A stretch of 37,502 bases of DNA from Nissabacter sp. SGAir0207 (GTDB lineage Bacteria; Pseudomonadota; Gammaproteobacteria; Enterobacterales; Enterobacteriaceae): positions 1-37,502 of the forward strand of contig NZ_CP028042.1 of the NCBI RefSeq assembly GCF_005491205.1, read 5' to 3'. The translations under genes and the position numbers were made by a program. This document shows, piece after piece, positions 30,035-37,502 of the stretch. The first letter of the stretch is position 1; each line of letters starts with the position of its first letter. A model generated the notes under the pieces. It was not told the DNA's origin and did no database searches. It saw only the letters and a list, made by a program, of their open reading frames with translations.

Positions 30035-33000
30035 ATGATGACAATAAAGGATTTTTACCAACGGGAGTTTTATGCTGACCCGTTCCAGCTGGTGCGCGCC
30101 GCCGGCAATGAGCTGTATAGCCTCGCACAGGAGGCCGGCATTGACTGGGGCGACTGTGTGGGTGCGCTGGAGTTGGGCGCGGATCGCAAGTTTGGCCAAT
30201 ACAACGGCAAGCCACCGACCACGCTAAAAGGCACCCCCTATGGCCGGGCAGATTTCTATTCTAAATTACGCGTTGTCGCCGGCTTAACCGTTCCCTACAT
30301 CAACTTTATCCGCAAGGCCAAGCCCGTGGGCAATTGGTGCGGGTATGCGTTCCTCCAGAAAGAGTATGAAGCCTACCTGGCGCTCAATGGGACCACGGTC
30401 TCATATTCTGCCGAAGAGATGCAGCGCCGTGCCCGGCTGCAGGCCGAGCATCAAGCCCGCGAAGCGGAGCACGCACGTAAAGAGGCGTTAAAACGCCGGA
30501 TCCATAACCAGGACAATCACCAGCGACTGGTCACACACCTGGCGTTCGAGCAGGCATTTTACGCGGCCCCAAAAGAGGATGGCACGTTCCCCTACGCTGT
30601 AAAAAAAGCCATCAGCGATGTGTTTGCCCACTGCGACGTTCGACGCATGGTGCACCTGAGCCGGGGCTATACCCGCTCACAGCCCATGATGGCCATCCCA
30701 CTGGCCCACCTGGATGGCCGCTACAACAACAAAATTGTCAGCTGGCAGCGCATTACAGCTGACGGCAAGTTTCAAACCCGCGCGGTAGAAGGGCTGGAAT
30801 ATAAAGGTGCCTGCCACGTTATCGGCAACCTTCAAAATGCCAAGCGGGCCTGTGTGGTGGAAGGGTTTGCAACTGGCGCATCGGTCTGGTTGTCCGGGAA
30901 GTTTGATGCCGTCATCGTCGCCGTGTCGGCCAACAACATGTTGCCAGTGGTCGCGCAGCTGGTTCACGTCCATGAGGCGGTAAAGATCTGGTGCGCACTG
31001 GATAACGATGCCGGCAGTGCCCAAAAGGGTAAGGGTAATGCCGGCCTGCTGGCCGGGCTGGAAATCATGCGCCGTTATCCCGGCGTTGTCTGCACCCACC
31101 CCATTTTTTCTGATGCCGAAGTGTCTGCTGATTTGAGCGACTTCAACGATCTTCATGTGGCTCACGGCCTGAAAGAGGTGGCGCGCCAGATTTCCAGCCG
31201 AGAAAACCGCTTCAAGCCCGCTAGCGAGCTGGACGGCCAGCTGACACAGCTGGCGCTCATGCCGCGTAATCCGGGCAATCACTCTGACACCAAAAAATTC
31301 ATGAAGCAGCTGATGCACTGCGTGGACGTCGGCATGAAATCCTGCCCGGTCGTCTATTCGCCCAGCGAACTGTATACCCTGATCTCAGAGCGCGTGATCG
31401 CAATGAAGGCGGGCCGGGACGGGCTGCCGAACGTGAAAAGCAGCATCAAACGCCAGTTCAATGCGAAAAGCCGCAAGGCACAGGCATTCCGCTCCTTTAG
31501 CTCTCGCATCACCGATGATGCCGAGCGCCCTGATCACATCACCTATAAATATTTCGGGCAGTCGCATGCGATTACGCCGGAAGTGCTGGCCTATATTCGC
31601 CAACTCCAAGGGCCTGTCATTGTCCGGGCCGGCATGGGAAGCGGCAAATCCAAACACCTGCTGCGCCCCATGATGCATGCCGCTAACCGTGGGGTATCGG
31701 TGGCGCACCGCGTCAGCCTGATCGGTGGGCTGTGGGATATGATGACCCGTGATGAGGATAAAAACCGCATCGTCACGGATATTCTGCACTATCAGGATGA
31801 GGGCTACCGTGAGCAGGCTCCTTATGCCAGCAAGCTGACCATCTGCATCAACTCCATTGTGAAGGGCTGCTGGCAGCCGCTGATGAAAAACCACGAATTT
31901 TTTGGGCTGGATGAGGCCACGCAGGGGCTGCGGGCGATCCTGTCTGGCCGGGCGATGGAAAACCCGACGGCGGTGTTTAACCAGCTGATTGATGCCATCG
32001 CGCGTACCGAAGATAACGCGGTGCTGGTCGATGCCGATGCCAGCGATATTCTGATCGACCTGTGTGAGCTGGCGCTGGTACGCCGGGAGAAACTGGGGAT
32101 GCGTGGGTGGACGCAGATCCACGTGGTCGAATTGCCGGTCGATGTGTCCTATCGCACCACGCCAGACGCCGAGCCACAAAAACGCCGGGTGCTCTATACC
32201 GATAAAGATCGCGTTTACACCGAGGTGCTGAAAGCCGCGGCGGTCGGTGAAAAATTTCTGCTGGCCACGGACTCGACCATGTTTGCCGAGCAGGTGATGA
32301 TTAAGCTGCGTGAGCAATGGCCCGAAAAAAAATGGCTGTACGTCTCCCAGGACACCAAGCAGGAACAGGACGCGACGGACTTCACTGATGCCCCGGATGA
32401 CCAGGCGCAGCTTTACGACGGGCTGATTTATAGCCCAGCCATTTCCTCTGGCGTTTCCATTGAGACCAAGCATTTCACCCGCCATTTCGGCATGTTCTGC
32501 GGGCAGATCGTCCCGTCTGACGCCATCCAGATGTTGCGCCGGGATCGCACAGCCACCGAGTTCATGATCGGCCTGGCACAGCTGCCAGGGTATCGTGAAG
32601 AAAATGCCGACAACATTCATCGCGGCATTGCCCAGGCGATGGTGGAAACGGCGGTGACCAACAATGAAGTGACCGATGTGCGCATCGATGGCGACACGCT
32701 GTGCCTGGGGCTGGCTGACACGCCGTTCGCGCGCATGAAATTCAAGGTATTGGCAAAAGAGGCGATGGCCCGTAACGAGTTCTCCAATAACCTGATCTGC
32801 ATTCTGTTTGCCGATGGCTATGACGTCGAGCACCTGGCCGCCGATGAAGAGGCCAGTGCGGCGGGTAAAGAGATCCGCAAGGAGGCAAAGGAGCAACATT
32901 GGGACCTGACGGTGGCGCGCCACCTGGCAGCGGAAACGCCGGATCAGCAGCTGCGTGACGAGCTGTTGCAAAAGCGCTCTCTGTCAGCGGATGAATCCGC

Positions 33001-34003
33001 CCAGCTGATCCGCTGGGACATCGAGCATGAGCTGAAGCAAGAGGTGTCCGAAGAGTCGTTGAAGTTCATCAGGGACGGCGGCAAGAAAAAGCTGGCACTG
33101 GCAGAGCTGATGCGCATGGATGACATCACGGCCGCAAAAATCGACCGGGAGCAGGCGCTGATTAACTTCACCTACCAGTTCAAGCGCGATCACCGCATGG
33201 AGTTTGTTAACGTGCTGGCCATCAGCCAGGAGCAGGCCAATGCCCAGTTTGCCCGACTCCAGCCAGGCGTGACGGCCGAGAACGTGACCACCACCCCGCT
33301 GACCGAAGCCAGCCAGCGCGCCTATGCCTCATTACATCGTAAGGCTCTACGCCAGTATTTCGAGACCTGTGGGATTAACCCGGATACAGGCGAGGGTGAA
33401 ACCACCCAAGAAGCGCTGCAAACTGCAATGGATGAGCTGATTGCGCCGGAGCGGCTGGACATGTTCAACAACGTGCTGCGCTTTGGTGGCCACGTCTCCC
33501 CGAAAGCAAAACCTAAGCAACCTTCCTCGTTTTTCAAGCAGATCTGTGAGGCTGTAGGCTTAGAGGCCAGCAAACGCCGCCAGCGCATCGCTGGGGCGTG
33601 TAAGTGGGTGTGGTCTATCACACCTACCTCCTATGCTTTTGTGGACGCTGTATTGGCGCTGAGGGCGCAGGATGGGCAGACGTTCTTTGCACTGAAACAG
33701 GCGCAGACCGTGAAGCCTGAGTCTGATCCAGCTTTTATTGATTATATAGATACAGATCTAAAAGCTGGATCAGCTGAAACCCCAGTCCTGACAGGGGCAG
33801 ATGCGTTGCAGGACGCGGTGCGTGATACGCCTGTGCCGTTTGCATGGGTGCGCGATGTGCTGACGCGCGTGGAGCTAGAGCAGCTGGCCAGCATGCCGTT
33901 AAAAGCCGTTCGGGCGACGCTGGCCGGTATTTACCTGCTGGAGAACATGGGCCTGTTGGCCACCGGGGACTACGAGGCCCTCAAGCAGCTGCAGGCTGGC
34001 TAG
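30035..34003 (+). CDS. repA: RepA-like primase-helicase replication protein (N15 type)
   Basis: About 1,322 residues from the paired ATGs at 30035/30038. An upstream ATG at 30002 would add 11. It matches N15-type RepA in size and domain order: N-terminal region, TOPRIM primase (VVEGFATGASVW and IWCALDNDAGSA with the DxD, about 280-330), DLSDFNDLH, then a helicase with Walker A AGMGSGKSKHL (about 535), FFGLDEATQGL (Walker B, about 625) and QMLRRDRTATEFMIG (arginine finger, about 835). The long C-terminal part probably binds the origin. RepA alone can prime and unwind plasmid DNA in N15. A SopB-type hybrid site lies in codons near 120, and one 49-bp origin-like repeat lies in the 3' coding end. 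Confidence 0.9.
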   Translation: MMTIKDFYQREFYADPFQLVRAAGNELYSLAQEAGIDWGDCVGALELGADRKFGQYNGKPPTTLKGTPYGRADFYSKLRVVAGLTVPYINFIRKAKPVGNWCGYAFLQKEYEAYLALNGTTVSYSAEEMQRRARLQAEHQAREAEHARKEALKRRIHNQDNHQRLVTHLAFEQAFYAAPKEDGTFPYAVKKAISDVFAHCDVRRMVHLSRGYTRSQPMMAIPLAHLDGRYNNKIVSWQRITADGKFQTRAVEGLEYKGACHVIGNLQNAKRACVVEGFATGASVWLSGKFDAVIVAVSANNMLPVVAQLVHVHEAVKIWCALDNDAGSAQKGKGNAGLLAGLEIMRRYPGVVCTHPIFSDAEVSADLSDFNDLHVAHGLKEVARQISSRENRFKPASELDGQLTQLALMPRNPGNHSDTKKFMKQLMHCVDVGMKSCPVVYSPSELYTLISERVIAMKAGRDGLPNVKSSIKRQFNAKSRKAQAFRSFSSRITDDAERPDHITYKYFGQSHAITPEVLAYIRQLQGPVIVRAGMGSGKSKHLLRPMMHAANRGVSVAHRVSLIGGLWDMMTRDEDKNRIVTDILHYQDEGYREQAPYASKLTICINSIVKGCWQPLMKNHEFFGLDEATQGLRAILSGRAMENPTAVFNQLIDAIARTEDNAVLVDADASDILIDLCELALVRREKLGMRGWTQIHVVELPVDVSYRTTPDAEPQKRRVLYTDKDRVYTEVLKAAAVGEKFLLATDSTMFAEQVMIKLREQWPEKKWLYVSQDTKQEQDATDFTDAPDDQAQLYDGLIYSPAISSGVSIETKHFTRHFGMFCGQIVPSDAIQMLRRDRTATEFMIGLAQLPGYREENADNIHRGIAQAMVETAVTNNEVTDVRIDGDTLCLGLADTPFARMKFKVLAKEAMARNEFSNNLICILFADGYDVEHLAADEEASAAGKEIRKEAKEQHWDLTVARHLAAETPDQQLRDELLQKRSLSADESAQLIRWDIEHELKQEVSEESLKFIRDGGKKKLALAELMRMDDITAAKIDREQALINFTYQFKRDHRMEFVNVLAISQEQANAQFARLQPGVTAENVTTTPLTEASQRAYASLHRKALRQYFETCGINPDTGEGETTQEALQTAMDELIAPERLDMFNNVLRFGGHVSPKAKPKQPSSFFKQICEAVGLEASKRRQRIAGACKWVWSITPTSYAFVDAVLALRAQDGQTFFALKQAQTVKPESDPAFIDYIDTDLKAGSAETPVLTGADALQDAVRDTPVPFAWVRDVLTRVELEQLASMPLKAVRATLAGIYLLENMGLLATGDYEALKQLQAG
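30388..30403. promoter_or_regulatory. SopB-type centromere palindrome, site 14, inside repA
   Basis: TGGGACCACGGTCTCA, hybrid arms, read as GTTVS in RepA. It is the only site within a conserved gene. Confidence 0.65.
33724..33772 (+). repeat. 49-bp origin-like inverted repeat, copy 1
   Basis: Arms TGATCCAGCTTTTA and TAAAAGCTGGATCA (14 bp, perfect) around a 21-base AT-rich centre, inside the repA 3' coding region. Three GATC sites fall in the unit. Same direction as the other copies. Confidence 0.85.
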
Positions 34004-34016
34004 CAGGACCAATACC

Positions 34017-34065
34017 TGATCCAGCTTTTATTGGTTATATAGATACAGATCTAAAAGCTGGATCA
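34017..34065 (+). repeat. 49-bp origin-like inverted repeat, copy 2
   Basis: One base different from copy 1 (TTGGTT for TTGATT in the centre). It begins 14 bases after the repA stop. Confidence 0.85.
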
Positions 34066-34103
34066 CGTTTGAAATGTTTGGATACGAGAACCTGGCCAGA
34101 AGG

Positions 34104-34152
34104 CGATCTAGCTTTTTCAAACAATATATATGGTGTCTAAAAATTTGGATCA
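34104..34152 (+). repeat. 49-bp repeat, copy 3 (degenerate)
   Basis: Same length and direction, about 60% identical: GATCTAGCTTTT start, central ATATA, TAAAA and GGATCA end. The centre and the right arm are altered. Confidence 0.6.
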
Positions 34153-34234
34153 CACCGTTAAACCTAGGGGGTAGACCTCATGATGATGTTTTGATGCAGT
34201 TTTAGGACGTGCAGGACGTGCTTAAAAGCACAAA

Positions 34235-34251
34235 CCGGCCCAGAGGGCCGG
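34235..34251 (-). terminator. Hairpin after the first 46-residue peptide gene
   Basis: On the minus strand CCGGCC, five-base loop, GGCCGG, TTTGTGCTTTT. It lies 11 bases past the stop of the peptide gene. Confidence 0.65.
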
Positions 34252-34261
34252 CTGAGGGGGA

Positions 34262-34402
34262 TTACTTGCTATTACCGTTGACGATAATTACTTGGATGAA
34301 GTGGTCTGCATGTACAGCAATGCTCGGCAGATCTCCAGCCCAAGGTTTTAGCGCCACCGCTAACAGGACAACCACGGCAGTAATTGCTCGATAATTAACC
34401 AT
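34262..34402 (-). CDS. 46-residue peptide, copy 1
   Basis: The peptide starts MVNYRAITAVVVLLAVALKP and the ATG has AGAGGAG seven bases upstream. One hydrophobic segment (6-18) is followed by a polar end with HADHFIQVI and NGNSK. About two thirds of the residues match copy 2 at 35215-35352. The leader of about 120 bases upstream is also conserved. It could be a one-segment membrane peptide or, with cleavage near WA/GD, a small exported peptide. No known toxin family was recognised. Confidence 0.68.
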   Translation of the reverse strand: MVNYRAITAVVVLLAVALKPWAGDLPSIAVHADHFIQVIIVNGNSK

Positions 34403-34882
34403 TTTTCGGCTCCTCTAAGGAAGCCGCGTCAGCTACGCCGGTGGGTGTAAGCTCACTGAACGACAAGGCATAACACAAACAACCAGTCTCGCGGCGGGTT
34501 TAAGAAAGCAACCACTTCAAAACCCACCCCGCATTCCCCTATGCAGCAGCGTTGCCCCATGTTTTTGTGGCAGATATATGCAACGGTTTGCCCTGCAGTA
34601 GGGCGTTATCCATGGGAAAGAGAAACGTAGTTTTTCTAATCCATGGGCATTGACGGTTTTAACCTCCAGTACTGGGGGAAAAAATCATCTGATGGTTTTA
34701 CGCTCCGACACGGGCGTAGAATCATCTTCATCTGCTTGTTGCACATATAGACACTAAAACGGCCCGTCGCTATCACTGGCTCATAAATGTTACAGAGGAA
34801 TAATACGGCAATTTAAGCGGGTTAGGAAGAGACTGGCTGACGAAAATGCAAGCAATTATGGACAGGTTGAACGTTTGGAAAT
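34403..34882. other. Leader and spacer of peptide gene copy 1
   Basis: No gene seen. The first 120 bases are similar to those upstream of copy 2 (CACTGAACGACAAGGCATAA and CCAGTCTCGCGGC shared). The segment 34750-34860 resembles 35697-35806 downstream of copy 2, so the whole block is an old tandem duplication. Confidence 0.6.
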
Positions 34883-35115
34883 AGATCTGTGAGGCTGTCG
34901 GCTTAGAGGCCAGCAAACGCCGCCAGCGCATCGTTGGGGCATGTAAGTGGGCGTGGTCTATCACACCTACCTCCTATGCTTTTGTGGACGCTGTATTGGC
35001 TCTGAAGGCGCAGGATGGGCAGACGTTCTTTGCACTGAAACAGGCGTAGGCCGTGAAGTCTGAGTCTGATCCAGCTTTTATTGATTATATAGATATAGCT
35101 CTAAAAGCTGGATCA
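34883..35115 (+). pseudogene. Duplicated repA 3' fragment with 49-bp repeat copy 4
   Basis: 233 bases align without gaps to 33540-33772 of repA with about 11 substitutions. One change creates an in-frame TAG (GCGTAG for GCGCAG). It has no start and is not expressed as protein. It carries a complete copy of the 49-bp element at its right end. Confidence 0.9.
35067..35115 (+). repeat. 49-bp origin-like inverted repeat, copy 4
   Basis: Perfect arms. Two changes in the centre (GATATAGCTC for GATACAGATC) remove the middle GATC. Confidence 0.85.
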
Positions 35116-35186
35116 CCCTACTGGGGACTTCACGACGACATGTTGATGCAGGTTTAGGGCGAGTGAACTAGAGCCTGAAAGGAACA

Positions 35187-35206
35187 AACCGGCCTTTTGG
35201 GCCGGT
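35187..35206 (-). terminator. Hairpin after the second peptide gene
   Basis: On the minus strand AACCGGCC, a four- to six-base loop, GGCCGGTT, TGTTCC. Nine bases past the stop. It corresponds to the hairpin at 34235. Confidence 0.65.
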
Positions 35207-35214
35207 TCGAGGGA

Positions 35215-35352
35215 TCACTTGCTACTACCGTGGACGACAATCACTTGGATGAAGTGGTCTGCGTGAACAAAAATGTTTGGCAGATCTCCACCCCAGGTCT
35301 TGAGCGCCAGCGTTAGCAGGATAACGGCGCCAATCTTTTGCCAGTTAACCAT
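35215..35352 (-). CDS. 45-residue peptide, copy 2
   Basis: The peptide starts MVNWQKIGAVILLTLALKTW with the same AGAGGAG ribosome site as copy 1. The conserved second half shows DLP, I, VHADHFIQVI and a G-S-K end. Most base changes between the copies keep the amino acid or replace it conservatively, which indicates selection for the protein. It follows the same leader and is followed by the same hairpin as copy 1. Confidence 0.68.
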   Translation of the reverse strand: MVNWQKIGAVILLTLALKTWGGDLPNIFVHADHFIQVIVVHGSSK

Positions 35353-36271
35353 TTTTCGGCTCCTCTGAGGAAGCCGCGTCAGCTACGCCGGTGGGTGTTA
35401 ACTCACTGAACGACAAGGCATAACACAAACAGCCAGTCTCGCGGCAGGTTAAAGAAGCAACTGTCTCTAAACCCACCCCGCATTCCCCAATGCAGCAACA
35501 AATTGCACCGTTTTGTCTCGAATTATGTACATAGCGCGCCCCCCGCTATGGGGGTTAATACCAATGTGAAAGATAAAATCCTTCAACATGGTGGGTTGCA
35601 TAGAACTTAAACAATCAAGCCTACCTTAGTAGTTTATCGATTTACAAAAATTCCAACACTTTTAGTTACTTAATGAAATCATTACGCGCACATCTTCGGA
35701 CTAAAACAGCCTGCCACTACTACTGACTGATGCATGTCACTGGTCAATTATACGGCGATTCAAGAGGCATAGGAAGATGAGGATTGACGATTTTGCAAAC
35801 AATCTGTGACAGTCACAACTCTCAAAAATAGGCACTTTTATTGACGGATGAGGGCTGATGAATGAGAATGAAGCTACACAAACAGCCAGTCTCATGGCTT
35901 TGTTCGAACCCGTTCCCCACGGGTAGAGCACAGACTAACCGCCTTCCCCAGGCGGTTTTTTTGTTTACGGCTTTCAAAGTCATGCCTTAGTCCTGTTCTC
36001 ATTGCAGGGGCTGGTAAGGCCCGTAAGCTTAGCCAGAAGTTATTGTGGGGCATCGCCTCAATAGTGACGTCGTTCATTGAATTTCCAATGCATAGCACTA
36101 TCAAGAATTTCATGGCGTCCCAAAAAATATTTTTGAGATCATCCACAAGTGCTGTTCTTTGTAAAAGAGCTGCAACGATAAGCACGCTGGAAAATTATCC
36201 GGCCAGTTTTTTTAAGGTTCTGGCAGCCGTTTCTCTTTCTGGCTATTCCCTTTATTTTCCACCTCCCGTTA
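35353..36271. other. Non-coding region upstream of peptide gene copy 2
   Basis: AT-rich, no convincing gene. 35353-35470 is the conserved leader, 35697-35806 the duplicated segment. A minus-strand frame at 35892-36185 (GTG start, 97 codons) has a hydrophobic beginning but no ribosome site and crosses a terminator. It is not called. Confidence 0.5.
35937..35962 (+). terminator. Rho-independent terminator, plus strand
   Basis: CCGCC, seven-base loop, GGCGG, then seven T. It may stop repA readthrough before the SOS gene. Confidence 0.8.
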
Positions 36272-36291
36272 TACTGTATAAATAAACAGTA
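36272..36291 (+). promoter_or_regulatory. LexA (SOS) box
   Basis: TACTGTATAAATAAACAGTA: consensus CTGT-N8-ACAG with AT-rich centre, 19 bases before the UmuD'-like ATG. The -10 of the promoter probably lies inside (TATACT or TATAAA). Confidence 0.9.
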
Positions 36292-36309
36292 AAATTGGAG
36301 TGGAAATTT

Positions 36310-36684
36310 ATGGCGTTCCCATCCCCAGCGCGTGATTTTGTAGCGGCCCCGCTTTCGATTGACAGCCTGTGTAATATCTATTCCCCGACGGTTTATCTTT
36401 TTAGGGCAACGCATTCATCACGCTTGGAGGCAATTAAACATGGCGCGGTTCTGGTGATTGACCGGGCGTTAACTCCGCGCGATGGCAGCATAATTGCCGC
36501 TGCTCTAAATGGTGAGTTTCAGATCGTTAGATACCGCACTATTCCGCGTGTTCATTTGGAAAAGCTGGATCACCCTGAACAGCGGTTGGCGCTGACGGAT
36601 GAGGAGATAGCCGATAATGGTGCCGGGATCTGCTTTGGCGTGGTGACGCACATTCTCAATGAGACGGCACCTCTTGAGCAGTAA
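36310..36684 (+). CDS. UmuD'-like protein (P1 HumD type), SOS-controlled
   Basis: A 124-residue protein with GGAG nine bases before the ATG. It starts MAFPSPARDFVAAPLSIDSL, which corresponds to UmuD just after its self-cleavage site, so it is made already in the UmuD' form. RATHSSRLEAIKHGAVLVID aligns with the Ser region. In UmuD the catalytic Lys follows GEFTV, but here GEFQIVRYR has no Lys at that point, so peptidase activity is doubtful. UmuD' partners UmuC in translesion synthesis (Pol V). With no umuC here it may use the host's, as HumD of P1 does. Confidence 0.85.
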   Translation: MAFPSPARDFVAAPLSIDSLCNIYSPTVYLFRATHSSRLEAIKHGAVLVIDRALTPRDGSIIAAALNGEFQIVRYRTIPRVHLEKLDHPEQRLALTDEEIADNGAGICFGVVTHILNETAPLEQ

Positions 36685-36802
36685 ATTGCTGATGCTGATG
36701 TGAGGAGCATGGCCGGTTATGTGTCAAGGTCGGTATAGAGCGGCGTGGCATTACCGGTATTGCACGCCGGCGGGCGCGAATAGGATTTTTAGCGTTAATG
36801 AC

Positions 36803-36818
36803 TGGGACCGCGGTCCCA
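36803..36818. promoter_or_regulatory. SopB-type centromere palindrome, site 15
   Basis: TGGGACCGCGGTCCCA, extended by flanking bases to AATGACTGGGACCGCGGTCC and its complement: a 26-bp palindrome. 31 bases from site 16. Confidence 0.87.
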
Positions 36819-36833
36819 GTCATTAGAAGATCC

Positions 36834-36849
36834 TGGGACCGTGGTCCCA
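36834..36849. promoter_or_regulatory. SopB-type centromere palindrome, site 16
   Basis: TGGGACCGTGGTCCCA, ten bases from the end of the HigA-like gene. Confidence 0.83.
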
Positions 36850-36858
36850 TCGCTACCC

Positions 36859-37137
36859 TTAAAAATAGAGGGTGGCTTCCTTTACCCCGCATGCGCGGGC
36901 ATAACGTGCCAGGGTATCAATTTTCGCTGTTTCAATATTTTTTTCCATGCGGGAAATCGTATTGGCAGCGATCCCCATACGCTCTGCAACTTGCGCACTG
37001 GTCAGCCCAGCTTGGCCGCGCCATTTAGCGAGGAGCGCTTGCAGGCGCTCTTTACGTTCTTCTGCCTCGTAGGCGGCGCGAAAGCCTTCACGCTGCATAA
37101 GCTCGGCTTTCACCTCTTCAAGTTTTTTGCCCTTCAT
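36859..37137 (-). CDS. HigA/XRE-type helix-turn-helix regulator
   Basis: A 92-residue protein starting MKGKKLEEVKAELMQREGFR with GAGGG nine bases upstream. AGLTSAQVAERMGIAANTIS at about 43-62 is a clear XRE helix-turn-helix, followed by TAKIDTLARYARACGV. The long helical N-terminus fits HigA-type antitoxins. No toxin gene is adjacent on the upstream side, where only a 200-base gap with AT-rich promoter-like sequence is found. It may be an orphan antitoxin or a repressor. Two SopB-type sites lie just downstream. Confidence 0.8.
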   Translation of the reverse strand: MKGKKLEEVKAELMQREGFRAAYEAEERKERLQALLAKWRGQAGLTSAQVAERMGIAANTISRMEKNIETAKIDTLARYARACGVKEATLYF

Positions 37138-37306
37138 CTTTCATATCCCTCAACCTTTGCCATGCCAGTTCAATTCCAGTTAGCAATTAATTTAAATTTA
37201 TCTAATTTAATCAATTACATAAGTGATGTTTACTCAGTTAGGCAGAATTAGAAATTCACCATAAAGGACACAATAGACGTTCACTGGTATTGCTTTTTTC
37301 TAGTAT

Positions 37307-37330
37307 AAAAAACCGCCTCAATGGCGGCTT
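37307..37330 (-). terminator. Rho-independent terminator after the right-edge gene
   Basis: On the minus strand CCGCC, five-base loop, GGCGG, TTTTTT. It follows the stop of the partial gene by about 20 bases. Confidence 0.8.
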
Positions 37331-37350
37331 TCTATTTTTTTGATTAAATT

Positions 37351-37502
37351 TCAATCATCTATATTTTTGACTGTCATGGCGTTAGGACGGGTTTTGCCAT
37401 CGGCATCTATTCCACCAGAAACTGTCAATACCCAGAACTGGCGCGCGACCCCACCATCTTGAATGGTTAACACATCATCAACCATAGGTAGAGCATCAAA
37501 CT
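37351..37502 (-). CDS. C-terminal end of an unknown protein
   Basis: The last 50 codons of a minus-strand gene that enters from the right edge. The visible end includes MVDDVLTIQDGGVARQFWVL and TVSGGIDADGKTRPNAMTVK, then ends in IDD. It is beta-rich and looks folded. No family recognised from this fragment. A terminator follows. Confidence 0.7.
   Translation of the reverse strand, partial: FDALPMVDDVLTIQDGGVARQFWVLTVSGGIDADGKTRPNAMTVKNIDD

Noticed and set aside
31385..32971. 528-codon minus-strand open frame inside repA
   Set aside because: It is the antisense shadow of a GC-rich conserved gene, without start signal or recognisable motifs.
33724..35115. 49-bp inverted repeats as protelomerase (telRL) sites
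   Set aside because: The centres are not palindromic and there are several copies. Known tel sites are single, nearly perfect palindromes.
35900..35945. tRNA-like pieces (GTTCGAACCCG and GGTAGAGCAC)
   Set aside because: The pieces are in the wrong order and spacing and no cloverleaf can be drawn. They run into a terminator.

Overview
The window is most of a temperate phage-plasmid (plasmid prophage) of the N15 type, probably from an enterobacterium. The host call rests on sigma70-type promoters, a consensus LexA box and lambda/P21/Mu-like gene families. It combines three lineages: an immunity and replication block laid out like N15 (CI-type repressor, divergent Q-type antiterminator, very large RepA primase-helicase), a lambda-like head and cos-type packaging module, and a Mu-like contractile tail. 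Sixteen copies of the palindrome TGRGACCNNGGTCYCA, the F/N15 SopB centromere core, lie scattered over the right half. This says the element is partitioned as a plasmid. The sopAB and protelomerase genes are not in the window and would be expected beyond its edges.

Layout, left to right. 1-9.5 kb (minus): tail genes, from a gp47-like baseplate protein back through gp46, gp45 spike, P hub, N, tape measure, frameshifted chaperone, tube and sheath, to the connector proteins. 9.5-17 kb (minus): capsid E, decoration D, scaffold, S49 protease, portal, gpW, TerL and a frameshifted TerS, then a probable cos region. 17-25.1 kb (minus with one plus gene): small accessory genes separated by SopB-type palindromes and terminators (HicAB, gpZ-like protein, low-complexity proteins), the Rz/Rz1-endolysin-holin lysis cassette, a TerB-like protein, tRNA-Asn and a DNA methyltransferase. 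25.1-28 kb: a promoter-terminator pair that looks like a late pR'-tR', small unknown genes, a HigA-like regulator and an AT-rich repeat region. 28-34 kb: Q, operators, repressor, repA. 34-37.5 kb: four 49-bp origin-like inverted repeats, a duplicated repA tail, twin 45/46-residue peptide genes, an SOS-controlled UmuD'-like gene, a HigA-like regulator and the end of another gene.

Proposed logic: the repressor binds operators on both sides of its own gene, shutting off Q on one side and probably damping repA on the other. On induction Q is made and lets polymerase run from the late promoter near 25.26 kb through a string of hairpin terminators, so one leftward transcript could serve methylation, lysis, packaging, head and tail. 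In the lysogen RepA and dispersed SopB sites maintain the plasmid, helped by toxin-antitoxin genes. Two -1 frameshift sites (tail chaperone and small terminase) and several GTGA/ATGA overlaps make the late operon very compact.

All calls were made by reading the sequence and recalling families. No database search was run.
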